64,000 nucleotides of DNA from Vigna angularis (Eukaryota; Streptophyta; Magnoliopsida; Fabales; Fabaceae), in assembly GCF_016808095.1 (NCBI RefSeq), contig NC_068970.1, positions 10,956,501-11,020,500 on the forward strand, in the 5' to 3' direction. Of this stretch, positions 34,444-47,200 are shown piece by piece. The notes under the pieces were generated by a model. The model saw only the letters and a list, made by a program, of their open reading frames with translations. It was not told the origin of the DNA and searched no databases. Position 1 is the first letter of the stretch; each line of letters begins with the position of its first letter. Both the position numbers and the translations under genes were made by a program.

Positions 34444-36160
34444 GCCTGAAGAAAACGGAAGGAAGACTCGATCAATCAGTGAAAGGGTAGGAATAGATGA
34501 TGGAATAAAAGTATGAGAAGTTTTTCATAGAAGAAAAAAGAGCTTAATTTTCTTTTTCTTTTTCCTTTGGTATATAATACCTCCAAAAAGGAAATTTCTC
34601 CTCGGTTAACAAAGGTTAAACAAGGAAATTTCCCTTAACAAAGTCTGACGTGGCATGGATTGAGGTCACTGGAAAAGGCTTAAGATGGAAGAGATGTTAA
34701 TATGATATACTCTTTGATAGTCTTTTAATGGTTAAATTATTATAACTGATTCAAAATTTGAGACTTTTATATTCTTTTAATGACACTTTCTCCTATTTTT
34801 TTTTTGTGATTTTAGAAAACAATTAAACAATAAAATGTCTATCAAAAGGATTATATTTGTTAACCCTCTTTTAAGATAAATTTATATCTGTACCTCAACT
34901 TTTCTTAATTTAATTGGTTTAATTAGGAGGAAGTTTGAGTAATTTTGAATAAGGGTTTTATTTTAATGCTGTGTAGACAGTATAAAAATATATAATATTA
35001 TTGTTCCTAGTTTTTTACTACTGTTATTTGTGTTGATATATCAAATGAGTTTGTTTCTAGTTATTTCTTAAAAAAGCTATTAACAGACATCAAAATATAT
35101 GAAAGAATAAAATATTTTGTTTGTTTGAATTTTATTTAATTGGTAAGAATTATCTATTATTATTTAAAATTAAATCAAGGTTGCCGTTTATATTTAATAA
35201 ACTGAATGATGTTATTAAATCCAATAGATTCACTTTCACAGTTTATACGTTAGTTAATATTATTGCGATTAAAAATGGACGAAAAATATGACATCGATGA
35301 AGTTTTAAATTGAAGAGATAATGTTAAGTTATTTAACCAATAAATGCACCAAGAAAACTAATTTAACCTATATGGACTTGTTACTACAATACATTATAAT
35401 ATTATCTAGCTTGAAATTATATTTTAAATGTACTTTGTAACATATATGCTAAGTTAAGCCGTGTTAATTAAGATATAACTTTGTTTTGTATAAAATTTGT
35501 TATCAATATATACAATTTGAGGTTAACAAATTGTAGTTAAAAAGTGAAATTTTATATAATATGGAATAAATTGGTATAATATGAATGTGTGCTAAAAACA
35601 TCGTGGGTTGTTTTTTAAAAACTATGAAAAGCAAGTTAAAATATGTGATATGTAAATATATTGTTTATTTATAATTTATAATATACAATTCTATTCTGTA
35701 TTCTATGTTTTAATTTTATCTTTAATTATACTTCATATAGAAATTTATTCTAAAATTATTTAAGTGAATACTTAAATTAGTTGTATAAATCCTACCACCA
35801 AAGTTAAAATGTGTTTTATTAATTTGTTTTTTCAAAATATAAATTTTATTTACACATACTTATATAAACATTTTACCATGTAATTAATTTCGTATCATGG
35901 TAGAATTTTTTAAATAATGTAGTTAATTTAAAGTGGTCACTGCAAGGTCTAATATAAAAAGCACTTTATGTGTTGTGAATAATCCAAAATTTAGTTGTCT
36001 TCTTCCGTTCAATTATTCAATGAGGCAAGCAGATAATGAATACTAAACATTGTTACCAAAAGAAGGGATTGGACGAATACATGGACGAATCGAACATACA
36101 TCGGAATGAGAGGAATCTAGAGACTGTATAGGTATGTGACTATACAGTTGAAAGATAACT
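34444..36160. other. AT-rich spacer upstream of the chloride channel gene
   Basis: 34366-34560 is the likely leader and proximal promoter of the chloride channel gene. Nothing else is recognised before the 5S-like relic. Confidence 0.5.
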
Positions 36161-36163
36161 TAA

Positions 36164-36296
36164 GGGGGTTGATTTGACTACTCATATCATCAAAATGCAT
36201 TTATTTTTCGGTAACCTAATCTATAAGAACTCCATGATTAAGCATACTGCTTAGTGAGAGTAGTCAATATTCACTATAAGTTGCCGAGGTGTTATA
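36164..36296 (+). repeat. 5S-rRNA-like sequence, probable Cassandra TRIM LTR relic
   Basis: AGAACTCCATGATTAAGCAT, then TGCTTAGTGAGAGTAGT, then AAGTTGCCGAGGTGTTATA follow the order of plant 5S rRNA (AGAACTCC-CAGTTAAGCGTGCT, GCGAGAGTAGTA, AAGTCCTCGTGTTGCA). The body is too diverged to be a working 5S gene. Cassandra elements carry such a 5S-derived promoter in their LTRs. The LTR probably extends left to about 35970; its ends are not clear. Confidence 0.6.
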
Positions 36297-39200
36297 ATTC
36301 TTTTGAATCAATTATAATTTTAATGGTCCGTTTTGGATTGTTTGTGGAGGAAATTCCTTTACATTAGAAAAATCCCCTAATAATGATTACTTGTTAAATG
36401 AAATTGTAGTCTTAAAAAATAAAACACATTGACAATTAAGAGCATAAAGAAATCAGTTTTTTTTAACATATTTATTTATCTCTGTTAAACAAAGATGGTA
36501 GAGGGACTTAACTTTTCTTTGAATTCTTTGACTACACTAAATTAAACTAGTGTACTTTTAATATCATTAGCCTAATATTTATTTTAATATTGGTGCAATT
36601 GTTGTACAACATATAGTTTTGCAAAAGGATTGGCTTTAAAATTTGATTTGTTTTCTCATGCGTAAATTTAATTTATTATGTTTGCAATATTGAATATTAT
36701 TTGGAACAAAATTTAAATACTTACTGTTATTATTAATGTTACAAAATAAAAACAGATGCAAATTAAAAAAAAAAACATGTGTTTTATATTTGTGATTCAA
36801 GTGGAAAAAGAAAACAAGATAAACGTCACGTGACAAGTTGTTTCACGTTAAAATAATAAATGTCAGATATGAAACATAGATTCAAACGTCGGATTCAACG
36901 ATGTAAATGACAGTTAAAAAAAACACTCATAAGGTTAGGAGCTTATGGTCCACGAAAATTTGAATCATATCACTTTCGGCTTATTCAAGTTCGACCCACA
37001 TGCCACTTAAATTAAGGTGTCTGGCATGATGTCTTGATGCTTCCAGTGACGTGTCAAAAGTTGGAAACATAGTACACTTGCACATTCTCGCTTCATAAGA
37101 AATTTGATTAATTATGAAATTATGGATTGTATTTTTTTAAATGTAATACACTTTTTAAAAAAAATTGCATAAAGAAAAGTATAATCAAAATTTTGAAAAG
37201 AGAAAATACTTGAAACTTGAGTAAAATGGTGAGCTTGGTGGATGTCAAATAACGTTACGAGAGTATAAAGATATATATACTTTATATGAAATTAAATTAA
37301 TAGTCAAATAAAAAAAATATATTACTAAAAAAAGTAAAAGTTTACACTGTTGAACTTAAATTGTGAGTGAAGCATTTTTATTTGAAAACAATAAAGAATA
37401 AATATTTTTTAAATTCATATTTTACGCGTTATTATAAACTTTAAGGTGACAATTTAAAATGCAACAATTAGATGTCACTAAAAGAGGAGTAAAACATATT
37501 ATGGAAATAAAAATAATTAATTACATGCCTTAAAAATTATTAAATTCAATAAAATAAAAGATTGTGTTTCCTAAAAAAATAATGAATTAATTACGTTTTT
37601 TTATCTTTAAACAATCAATAGATTTGAATTTAGTTTATTTTTCAAAATTTGGTCTAGTTAATCCGTATCCTTTTAAAATTCACGGAATAAATTATTTTGT
37701 TTGGGACAGTTACAAAATATTTAATTTAAAGAGTGAAATTTATTTTTACTTTATCTTCTTCTTTCTCAAGCTAGGGTTTCTCCCCCAATCTCCATGAAAG
37801 GCTTATTTTCCATCATCCACTCATATTGAAAGGTGTTTCACTTTTTCTTCAATCGCGCACAAACGAGTATGGCAAGGTATTATTTATTCACTTATGTCTC
37901 TTTCGCTCGTGAAAACAGTGATGATAATAATAATAATATCAATAATCATAATATTATTAATATAATAATAATAACATAATAATGATATTATTAATAATAA
38001 AAATAATAATATTTATAATAATTATAATTATAATAATACTTTTTGTAATTTATAAAAACAATTTTTTGTTCTTATATATATATATAGTTAGTTAGTTTTT
38101 ATTTTTTATTATATATATATATATAATAATAATTATTATTATTGTTATCATTGTTAGTATTCTTATTATTATATTATTTTAATTTTAAATAACAATTTTA
38201 ATTTTATTTTAACATAATTTTTTATTATTTATACTTAACTTTATGTCATATTTATACTTAAAGGTAAGGTGGTAATTATATAATTTTAAATGTATTTTTT
38301 AATTTATCATACACAAATTTTCATTAATTATTCTTTCAAATTTCTTCATTCATCCCTTCAAATCTTTTAATCCAAACAACATCACAATTCATTTGTCTTT
38401 TTAAATCCAACCACTCACTTTCTTGTAAATATGTAATCCAAACACTAACTTTGTGTTTGTTTTTTGTAGATGAATTTTTCCTACTCACAAAATAGAGATT
38501 GCTCCACTCATTTACATAAGCGAATTTTGAGGTGACATCCGAGAGTAGATTTGTGGGAAAAAAGAGATAAATTATCCTTGCATATACGAGGAGATAAGAA
38601 TAGGAATCATGTTCATCAATGTCATTTTACATAATTATCCACTTTTATTTTATTTTCACATACCAAGGTGGTGTGGGGATACTCAACAGTGTGCGGTGTT
38701 GTTGAAGGAAATCTGTGACAGTAAAAACTTGTTGATCCTTAATGTGGTCAGTATTCTATAAATTTTAAATTTTATGTTCACATATAAAAAATTAACAAAT
38801 TAATCAATAATAATAATTACGTTATCATATTTATTCTCAAAAGTGATAGTCATATAATTTTATCCAATAATTTTTTTTTAATTTATCACACCTATTACAT
38901 CGTACACAAACTTTCATTTTACTTAAATCACATCGTCTTTATCTTAATTCAAACAACACCACAATTATCTATTAATCTCATCAAATTCATCTACGTACTC
39001 TCCTTAAAATACTCACCCCAATCCAAAAGCGAAAGTGAGTGAATTTTGAGATAAAATTTGTGAAAGTTTAAATAATTTAATTCATATAATAAATAATTTT
39101 TTTTAATAAATTAAAATATAAATTTATTAGTTTACCTTATGTAAAAATTAATATATTATTATCAAAGTAAAAATAAAAAACAAAACCTATTATAATGAGC

Positions 39201-39579
39201 ATGGAATAAGCTCTCATGTTATAGAATGGGTTTTACAATGAGCATGAAATTAGTTCCCCAACTCCCATGATAGGTTACCCCAAACATTCTTCCACCACCA
39301 AAACTCATTCCTCCACCTTCGTAGTTTCCCAACTCCCATAATACATTTTCATTCAACCTCAAATCTTTAAATTTAAACACATGATTTACTTGTAAGTCTG
39401 TTTTAAACAATTCATTCCAACAGTAAATCTTGGAAACAAACACAGCCTTAATGTTTTTACTATATATCTTCCCTATATTACACTTATATTTTGAAAGAAT
39501 AATAAGAGGCATGAAAAAAAAAGAGAAAAAAGAAAAATAAGAAAGGAAAAAGGTGAAAGAAGAAAAAAAATAAAAGAGT

Positions 39580-39647
<68 letters not shown>

Positions 39648-40329
39648 CGAGAAAGAATTATATTTATGAAATAATCAATTATGAAGATAATTCATTAAAA
39701 ACTATTACCTTTTTATATATTCTTTTTCTCTTTTCTTTTTACTTCGTTTTCCATCCGACAAAAGTTACTCTTCCTTCCTTTAACACCTTTGATGTCCACT
39801 TATGATATTTATCTGTATTTTTTTTTATATATAAACTGGTCCATGTTTAATTAGTTATTAATATATAGTTCCACGTTTGGTATGGGTTGGTGATCAATCA
39901 GACCAAATAGTAGGTGAGAGAGGTTGGAGATAATAAAATTGTAATACAAGAGAATAAGATAATGCAAATGATAAAAAAAATATCTTCATCTAAATATTTC
40001 TAAAATCTCATTATAGAAATAAGGTGATAGAAGCATAAGGAATAAAATATAATGACGAGGATGTGAGATATGTATCTGGATATTAAATCAATCAATAATA
40101 AAATGAAAATAGTATATGAATAACGCGTAAATGTCATATTTATAATTTGTTAAATAGATTTTAAGTTTAATTTAATTATATAAAATTAATTTATAAAATG
40201 AAATTTATATTAAATTTATACACTGTATATAGGTTTTAAATGTGATATCACATTAAAAAATAGATTTTAAATGTAATTTAATTTTACAAAACTAATAAAG
40301 TTATATATTGTAATTTTATATATTGTAAT
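36297..40329. other. AT-rich intergenic spacer
   Basis: No complete gene. It contains a possible 5' end of a dead gene (37740-37880), TAA/AT-rich repeats (37920-38160), two stretches resembling the inside of the MITE at 48490 (about 38280-38470 and 38840-39050) and a (TA)n run. Confidence 0.5.
39581..39644 (+). repeat. (CA)n-(TA)n microsatellite
   Basis: A short CA run followed by about 28 TA units. Confidence 0.95.
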
Positions 40330-40475
40330 TGTTGTGTATCTGAGTTTGAGTCCAAGTCTCACATTGGGTAGAAATGAGAAAGTAAAGCATTTTATAAAGG
40401 TTAAAGACACATTAATTTATTGTCTTAAGATTTTGGGTAAAGAGTAGTGTCAATTCTTAGTTGACTCTAATGTTA
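40330..40475 (+). repeat. LTR-like relic (same family as ~4464-4600)
   Basis: Begins TGTTGTGTATCTGAGTTTGA, then GTCCAAGTCTCACATTGGG, with TTGTCTTAAGATTTTGGGTA further on. Such LTRs are common in legume genomes by my recall. I saw no target duplication or coding region. Confidence 0.45.
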
Positions 40476-41219
40476 TTGGTGTTTGTGCAACCCACAGGTA
40501 CACCTCTCCTTGATAGACCCAACAATAATTTGATTTTATTCCCATAAAACTTGCAATCACACTGAATTATTTATTAAGTGTGTATTTATATTATTTTTCA
40601 TCTGCATCACATGCTTATCACTTTTTTTTAAAAAGTTTAATCATATGATATTGTGTTCATGTATAAACATGTCCTTCAAAAAAAGTTGGTTAACCATTGA
40701 ATGTTTGTATCAACATGTTCATCTTTTCACAATCCTTGGTAGCCTCCACCTTGTAGATATTTGTCTTGTATGGAGTATGATGTGCTTTCCTGGTTAATAT
40801 TGTAACCCAGATGTTGTTTTCAGTTTAGATCATAATCCCTACATTTTGTTTTGTTTCTGTATCTTTCAACTGTGTCAATTTTGATGTTAAATCATAACTT
40901 TTTTTTCTTAATCACACTCATTCTTTATAAAATTAAACCATATTTAAAAGTGGCTACTTAAGTTTTCAAAGGCTCATCAATAGAGATAATGTCCCTCAAA
41001 CTCCTATCAACAATATTTTCTATAAATGTAGCAGCATACTTATCTTGTTAACTTAAAGAGAGGAAATTGGACTAATCACCAATCCAAAAATGAGAATTTA
41101 AACTAGGATATTTGTTCACTATCTAACTCCATCATGTGAAAAAGCATATAACTTTAAATGTCAATCTTATCCTTCTTAAAAATAATTTTCTTCTCATTAT
41201 TCTAGATAACTCATATTAG

Positions 41220-41277
<58 letters not shown>

Positions 41278-44100
41278 TTTTATTTTATTTTTAAATTTTT
41301 TAAAGTTAAATATTTTTTTCCTTTCAAACTATACCAAGTAAATATATTTTTTTCTCCAATTATATTTTCATTAATTAAAATTATTTTCATGATATCATAG
41401 TTTGCACCAAACCGTAATGTAATTATTTATTGTCGAATTCAAATTTTGCATGTATAGTTGTATTAAAAACTCTATTTTTGTGGGCACTTTATTTTAATAA
41501 CTACAATCTTATTTACATTAGGATTTATATATTGTGAAAAATATGTATTCAATTTAAAAAAATAGTTTGATCCCTTTAAAATGGATTGATTAAAAATAAG
41601 TTATTATTAATACCACTGGCTATAAAATAAAATGATTTTTTTAATATGGATAACAGTAATAAAAAAGAATAAAACTATTATTTTATATATAAGATATGTA
41701 TTACATTTTTAATAAAGGATGTTCATTATATTTAATATTTCTATTTTTTTAATTAGTGTTCTAATACATCAGGATTTATGATGTTTAAAGATGACTTTTT
41801 GAATATGTATATTTTTTTGCTAATTTATTAAAGAGTTTTTTTTTTAGTAAAAAATATCTGAGAGTTACACAATTTACTATTCATATTACATATTTTGAAA
41901 TCTTAAATATAAATTATTATTATTTGAATATTTTTGGCTAAAAAAGTTCAACACATTCTTATCATATCATCTAAGAATATATTTTGTATTATAATATCTG
42001 TGGATGATTTGATAGTGAATTATATAATAGATCCAATGAATTTTACTAAAATATACTTTGATATAATAAATTTAAGTCTAATTTTTTTATAAAATTAATT
42101 TATAAAATAAAAATTATTTCATTTTTATATCAATTGTAACATAAGTTTATCTCTATATATAAGATTTTAATGTTAAATAGAAATATAATACAACAAAGAT
42201 ATAAGAATAAAGAGAGAAAAAAAAGACATGAAAAGGAATACTCTCAAATGTATTTTTCTAAAAACATACCCATGATTTCTCCTATTATTAATGGTCCCAG
42301 GGCTAAAATAATTTGAGAATAAAACAAACAAGTGAATAGGATTTAAGCCCAACCCAGAAACGAACAATGTTGTTACAGTGGGGTTGAGGACCACACAATC
42401 ATTTTGTCTTCTGTACTGAGCCAACTATTTGATTAATTATATCAGATATATATACTACATTAAAATACTATTTCTCCTTAAGAACAGTACAAATATGAGC
42501 AAAAGAATTTCAATTACTTCAATGAGAACTTTCATCACAAAGCACGTTAGAAACAGAATTATAAAGACCTTAATGAACTTAATTAATAAAAATGATGTTA
42601 TAACCCAAAGTTAAGCTAATTACCTTTCCCTTGAACTAGTACTTTGTTGTACATTAGTTATTACTTTTAACTTTGGAATTTCCCATACTTCCTCACTATG
42701 TTTCTCATCCATACTTTTTTTCGAAAACACATGACTAAAAGAACTTTTCCTATGCTCAAATCATTTACATAATTCATTGTTAATATAGGTTACTTTCTTT
42801 CCTTCTTCTTCTTCTTTTTTTTTTAAAAAAAAAACATTGTTAACAGTTCCTTGTAGGTATATAAAAAATTCTCTATAAAATTTGCATAAACACTTAAATA
42901 AGTTTGTTCATAAAATAAAATAAATTATTAAAAGAAAATTTTAATGCAAGCTGTACTACTGTTTTAATCTATGTGAACTAATAAATTAAAATTATTAAAA
43001 AAATTAGGATTAAAATGATTTCTAATTTATTAAAAAAATTAGGATTAAAATGATTTCTAATTGATTGGAAAATTGAAAAACTTTATTTCATATTATTGAA
43101 ATTGTTTTTAATTGATTAAAATTATGATAGCAATAAAACACCTTTTACAAAAAAAAAATCATTTCAAACATAATTTAGCTTTATGAGTTTGGAATATACA
43201 AACATAAAAATATTTTGCTCAATTGTGATTAATATCATTTGTTGGATTTGTTATACTTAAAAGTAAAAATAACTCAAACGTGTATGTTTATAACTTGATT
43301 CAATGTTTATTATAAAACAATTGACACTACTTACTTGTGATATTTTTTTAATATATATATATATATATTAAAAAAACTTTTTTTTTCATAATTTTAATTC
43401 AACTATAGTCTTAAAATTCATGCCTTATTGATCAAGAGGTCAGGAGGAGAAATATGATGAGCAAAACTAACTCTATGAAATGATGTAATTTTGATAAAAT
43501 GTTTATCACATGTTTGCTTAAACGTTTACATAACTAGTCCCATGATTTGATACAACAAAAAGTGTAATATGGGAGTTACAAAGTTCATACACATACAACC
43601 AGTCATGGTGTGAAAGAAGGAAGTCCACATGAAAAATAACATTGAATATGAACATCTTACTCACACAATTCCATTTTGAATACAAACTGATACTTTTTTT
43701 TTATAATATTTAAAGAATATATCGTTAGACAAAATTAATGTAGTCATTATATAAAACATCGCTAATTTGATCAAATAAGGATATTGCAATACACCTGTCA
43801 AATTAAAAATTTAAATTTAAGAAAACAACCTAAAATATAAATAAATGAGCAAATTATATTTTAGCATTTCCGTTTTAACGTTCCAGATTCAAAGGTTGTT
43901 GTTAACGAATCTCATTCATTAGTACCTTATCCGAAGAAGCAGAACTGCCATAAGGCAACATTGGATTGGTTGGACGGCAGAAAACGAGGATTAAAACCAC
44001 ACTTAAGAAGTGAAATAAAAAAAAAAAAAAAGAAGTAGAAGGTGAAGTCAATGGGGTAACTCCACACTCATTTGACTTTCTCTTTCTTCAGACAAATCAA
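40476..44100. other. AT-rich intergenic spacer
   Basis: No gene is recognised. A (TA)n run of 28 units lies at 41221-41276 and a shorter one near 43350. From about 43880 the composition becomes less AT-rich toward the synaptotagmin gene. Confidence 0.55.
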
Positions 44101-44253
44101 ACCGTTCATGTCCTTCCAACAACCCTCAAATAATCACCACAGTAACTTGATTGCTTTTTATCACTATCAGACAAACGGTCACAGGTTCAACGCTTCTGAT
44201 TCTGGTTAAACCCAACACAAGCCCACGAGTCTCACGCTTTTCACACTCTCTCG

Positions 44254-47200
44254 ATGGGCTTCGTTTTCGGAGTGGTGGTCGGAATTGTCGTGGGCCTGGG
44301 CATCATAGTAGGCTTCGTCCGCTGCGAGAATGCTCGGGCCGCCCAACGCTCCCAGCTCGCCACCACCATCGCCGCCTTCGCCAGGATGACCGTCGAAGAT
44401 TCTAGAAAGATCTTGCCGCCTCAGTTCTACCCTTCCTGGGTCGTTTTCTCTTCCAGCCAGAAGTTGAGCTTTCTTCTCTCAACACGCACTTTCTTTTATC
44501 TCCTCGTGTCAATTCGGTCTTGAACTCACGCTGTTGTGATGTTTTCAGTTGACATGGCTTAACTCGCATCTCACCAAGATCTGGCCCTATGTTAATGAGG
44601 TAGCTCGTGGTTTATGCTTCAGATGTGGCTTTCGTGGTGGTTGTTCATTTCTTTTTTGTTATTTTGTTCATGCGTCGGTTTTGCTAGGCCGCTTCTGAGC
44701 TCATAAAGACGTCGGTGGAACCCATTCTTGAACAATATAGACCCGTGATATTGGCTTCTCTCAAGTTTTCAAAGTTTACACTTGGTACTGTGGCGCCACA
44801 GTTCACAGGTCCGTTCGATCCAATTGCTTTGGATTTTTGGCAATCAGCATTTCCTATGGTGCAATTGGTACTGTTGTCATCTGACTGTGCTTACTTAGAC
44901 GTATTTGTGATTTGCCTACAGTCCAAGAATTGTTTGCTTTTATTTGATTTCCCATTTTTCATTTCTTTAGCCGGGTTTGGACTGTAGGGGAACTGGCTTG
45001 CAGTGCTGAATGGAGTGGAAACCTAGTAGATGGGAAATGGGAATGCAGACAATATATATTTGCTTAATAAAACAAAAATGTAGATGAATTATCATGAATC
45101 AACTACGCTTAAAGTTCAAGAGCAGAAACATAAGTTATTTGATACTTCTATAACACGCGTAACATATTTTGAAAATAGGACAACTAGATTTCAGTTTTTT
45201 CACCAACCTTATGAGCTTTGGCCTCTGCTTCTATGACATTAAAATGGTTTTCTAATTTCCACCATTGGTGAAGCATAAAGGAAATGATAGCCTTTCCATT
45301 CTGCTTCATTTTTACCAGTTTTATTTTTCAGCTGCCCCAGGAGGCATGCCCTCAAACTCGCATCTTTTTAATTGCATGAATCCTAACAAGGTCAAACTTG
45401 AGGTTATTTGTTGTTCCCTTGCTTCTAGCTTATGCAAAAATATTTAAGTGGGTTCTTCTTTTACCCATTTCATCCTATCATTTTTACTTTATTGAGGACC
45501 TTCTGATTTGTTGATGTTCTTCTTTAGGTGTGTCTATAATTGAGGATGAAGGGGATGGTGTTACAATGGAGCTAGAAATGCAATGGGATGGGAATCCAAG
45601 TATTGTACTCGATATTAAAACTCTTCTTGGTGTTGCACTACCAGTGCAGGTACTTTCAACTTTTTACTGGCACTGCATGTCTGGTTGCTAGTTATTACCG
45701 GTATCTGGTTAGATGCTTTCAAATGGATCAGTTGTTTAGGTTATTGTATTAATTTTCTCCCTATCCTCATCTTTCAAGGCTCCAAGCCAAACTGTGCCTT
45801 TTCTTTTCACTCAAACTATTGTAAGACCTGATTTCTTCCAATTTAACAAGAGGTCTTATCCAATTAGCTCCTAAACTGAATATTAATTATATTGGATTTG
45901 TTTGTTGTTTTATATTTCATTAGTGGCACCCCATTGATAAGAACTATGAGGATAGAAGAACATTTGACTAGGTGAAGGAAAGATTGTCTTCCTCCTTCCT
46001 TTGCCATGATTATTAACATGCATAAAAAATTATTTAATGTTTGTGAGTAAAAGCTTTTTGATTTGAAATCTATAATTTTTTGCTTAAGTAATATGCATTA
46101 AGTTTGTGAGGTTTATTCTTTGAAAGAATATAGTTGATTTTGTGATCTCATACTCTCTTTTCAGGTAAAAAATATTGGGTTTACTGGTGTTTTTAGGTTG
46201 ATCTTTAAGCCTCTAGTTGATGAATTTCCTGGTTTTGGAGCTATTAGCTATTCATTAAGGCAGAAGGTATGATATATCTTCTTAAATCTGTTCATTTCCT
46301 ACTTTTCTCCATGCATCTACATTAGGATAAACTTTCAATGTATGTATTAGTTTTTTTTTTGTCTTACAATGGTGCCAATCACTCTCTTAGGGTTTATTTT
46401 TAATTAAAGCAAACATATGTTATATGTTTTGCAAGATGTAGACAAATAATTGGCTAAAAACTGCATTAGTCTCATGGATAAAATCTGATTGAACTTTAGA
46501 TTTGTATTTAGTTATTCTTGCATACTAGGTGAGTCCACGCTCAACAGCAAGGTCCACCTTGTGACTTGATGGTTACAGTCACTAATTATGGAAATGGCCC
46601 CTGTCCTCGGAACATCTCTGTCTTCAATGTGCTCTAATACAGCCACATGCACTGCCCACCTATCACATTTCTTTATGCATGCCTGTAACACTTGTCAAGC
46701 CATACTTTTATAAAGACATTATACCTTATGCACCACATGTGATATATTTAACCATTGCAGAAAATTTTAATTTTCAGAAAAAGTTGGATTTTACACTTAA
46801 AGTCATCGGTGGCGACATATCAGCAATCCCTGGATTATATGATGCAATTGAGGTTTGGACTACTCCCACTGTCTGTTAAGGATACCTGTTTGTAGTTTGT
46901 CACGATTCTTTGCTTTAGCTTAGCATCTCTCTGACTCCGATGATGAATATGTCATGTTAATTGTCATAGAGCACACTGTTATTTGAAAGTTTTTCCAGTA
47001 TTCGTGAAGAAACTTGTAACTTTAAAATATTTTTGTCTTCCAACCAGATGTTATGTTTTTTATTACCCTTTTATTTGTAGAAGCCATGATACAAATCTAA
47101 TATGCAGCCCGTAATTGTCATAGAGCACACTGTTATTTGAAAGTTTTTCCAGTATTCGTGCAGAAACTTGTAACTTTAAAATATTTTTTTCTTCCAACCA

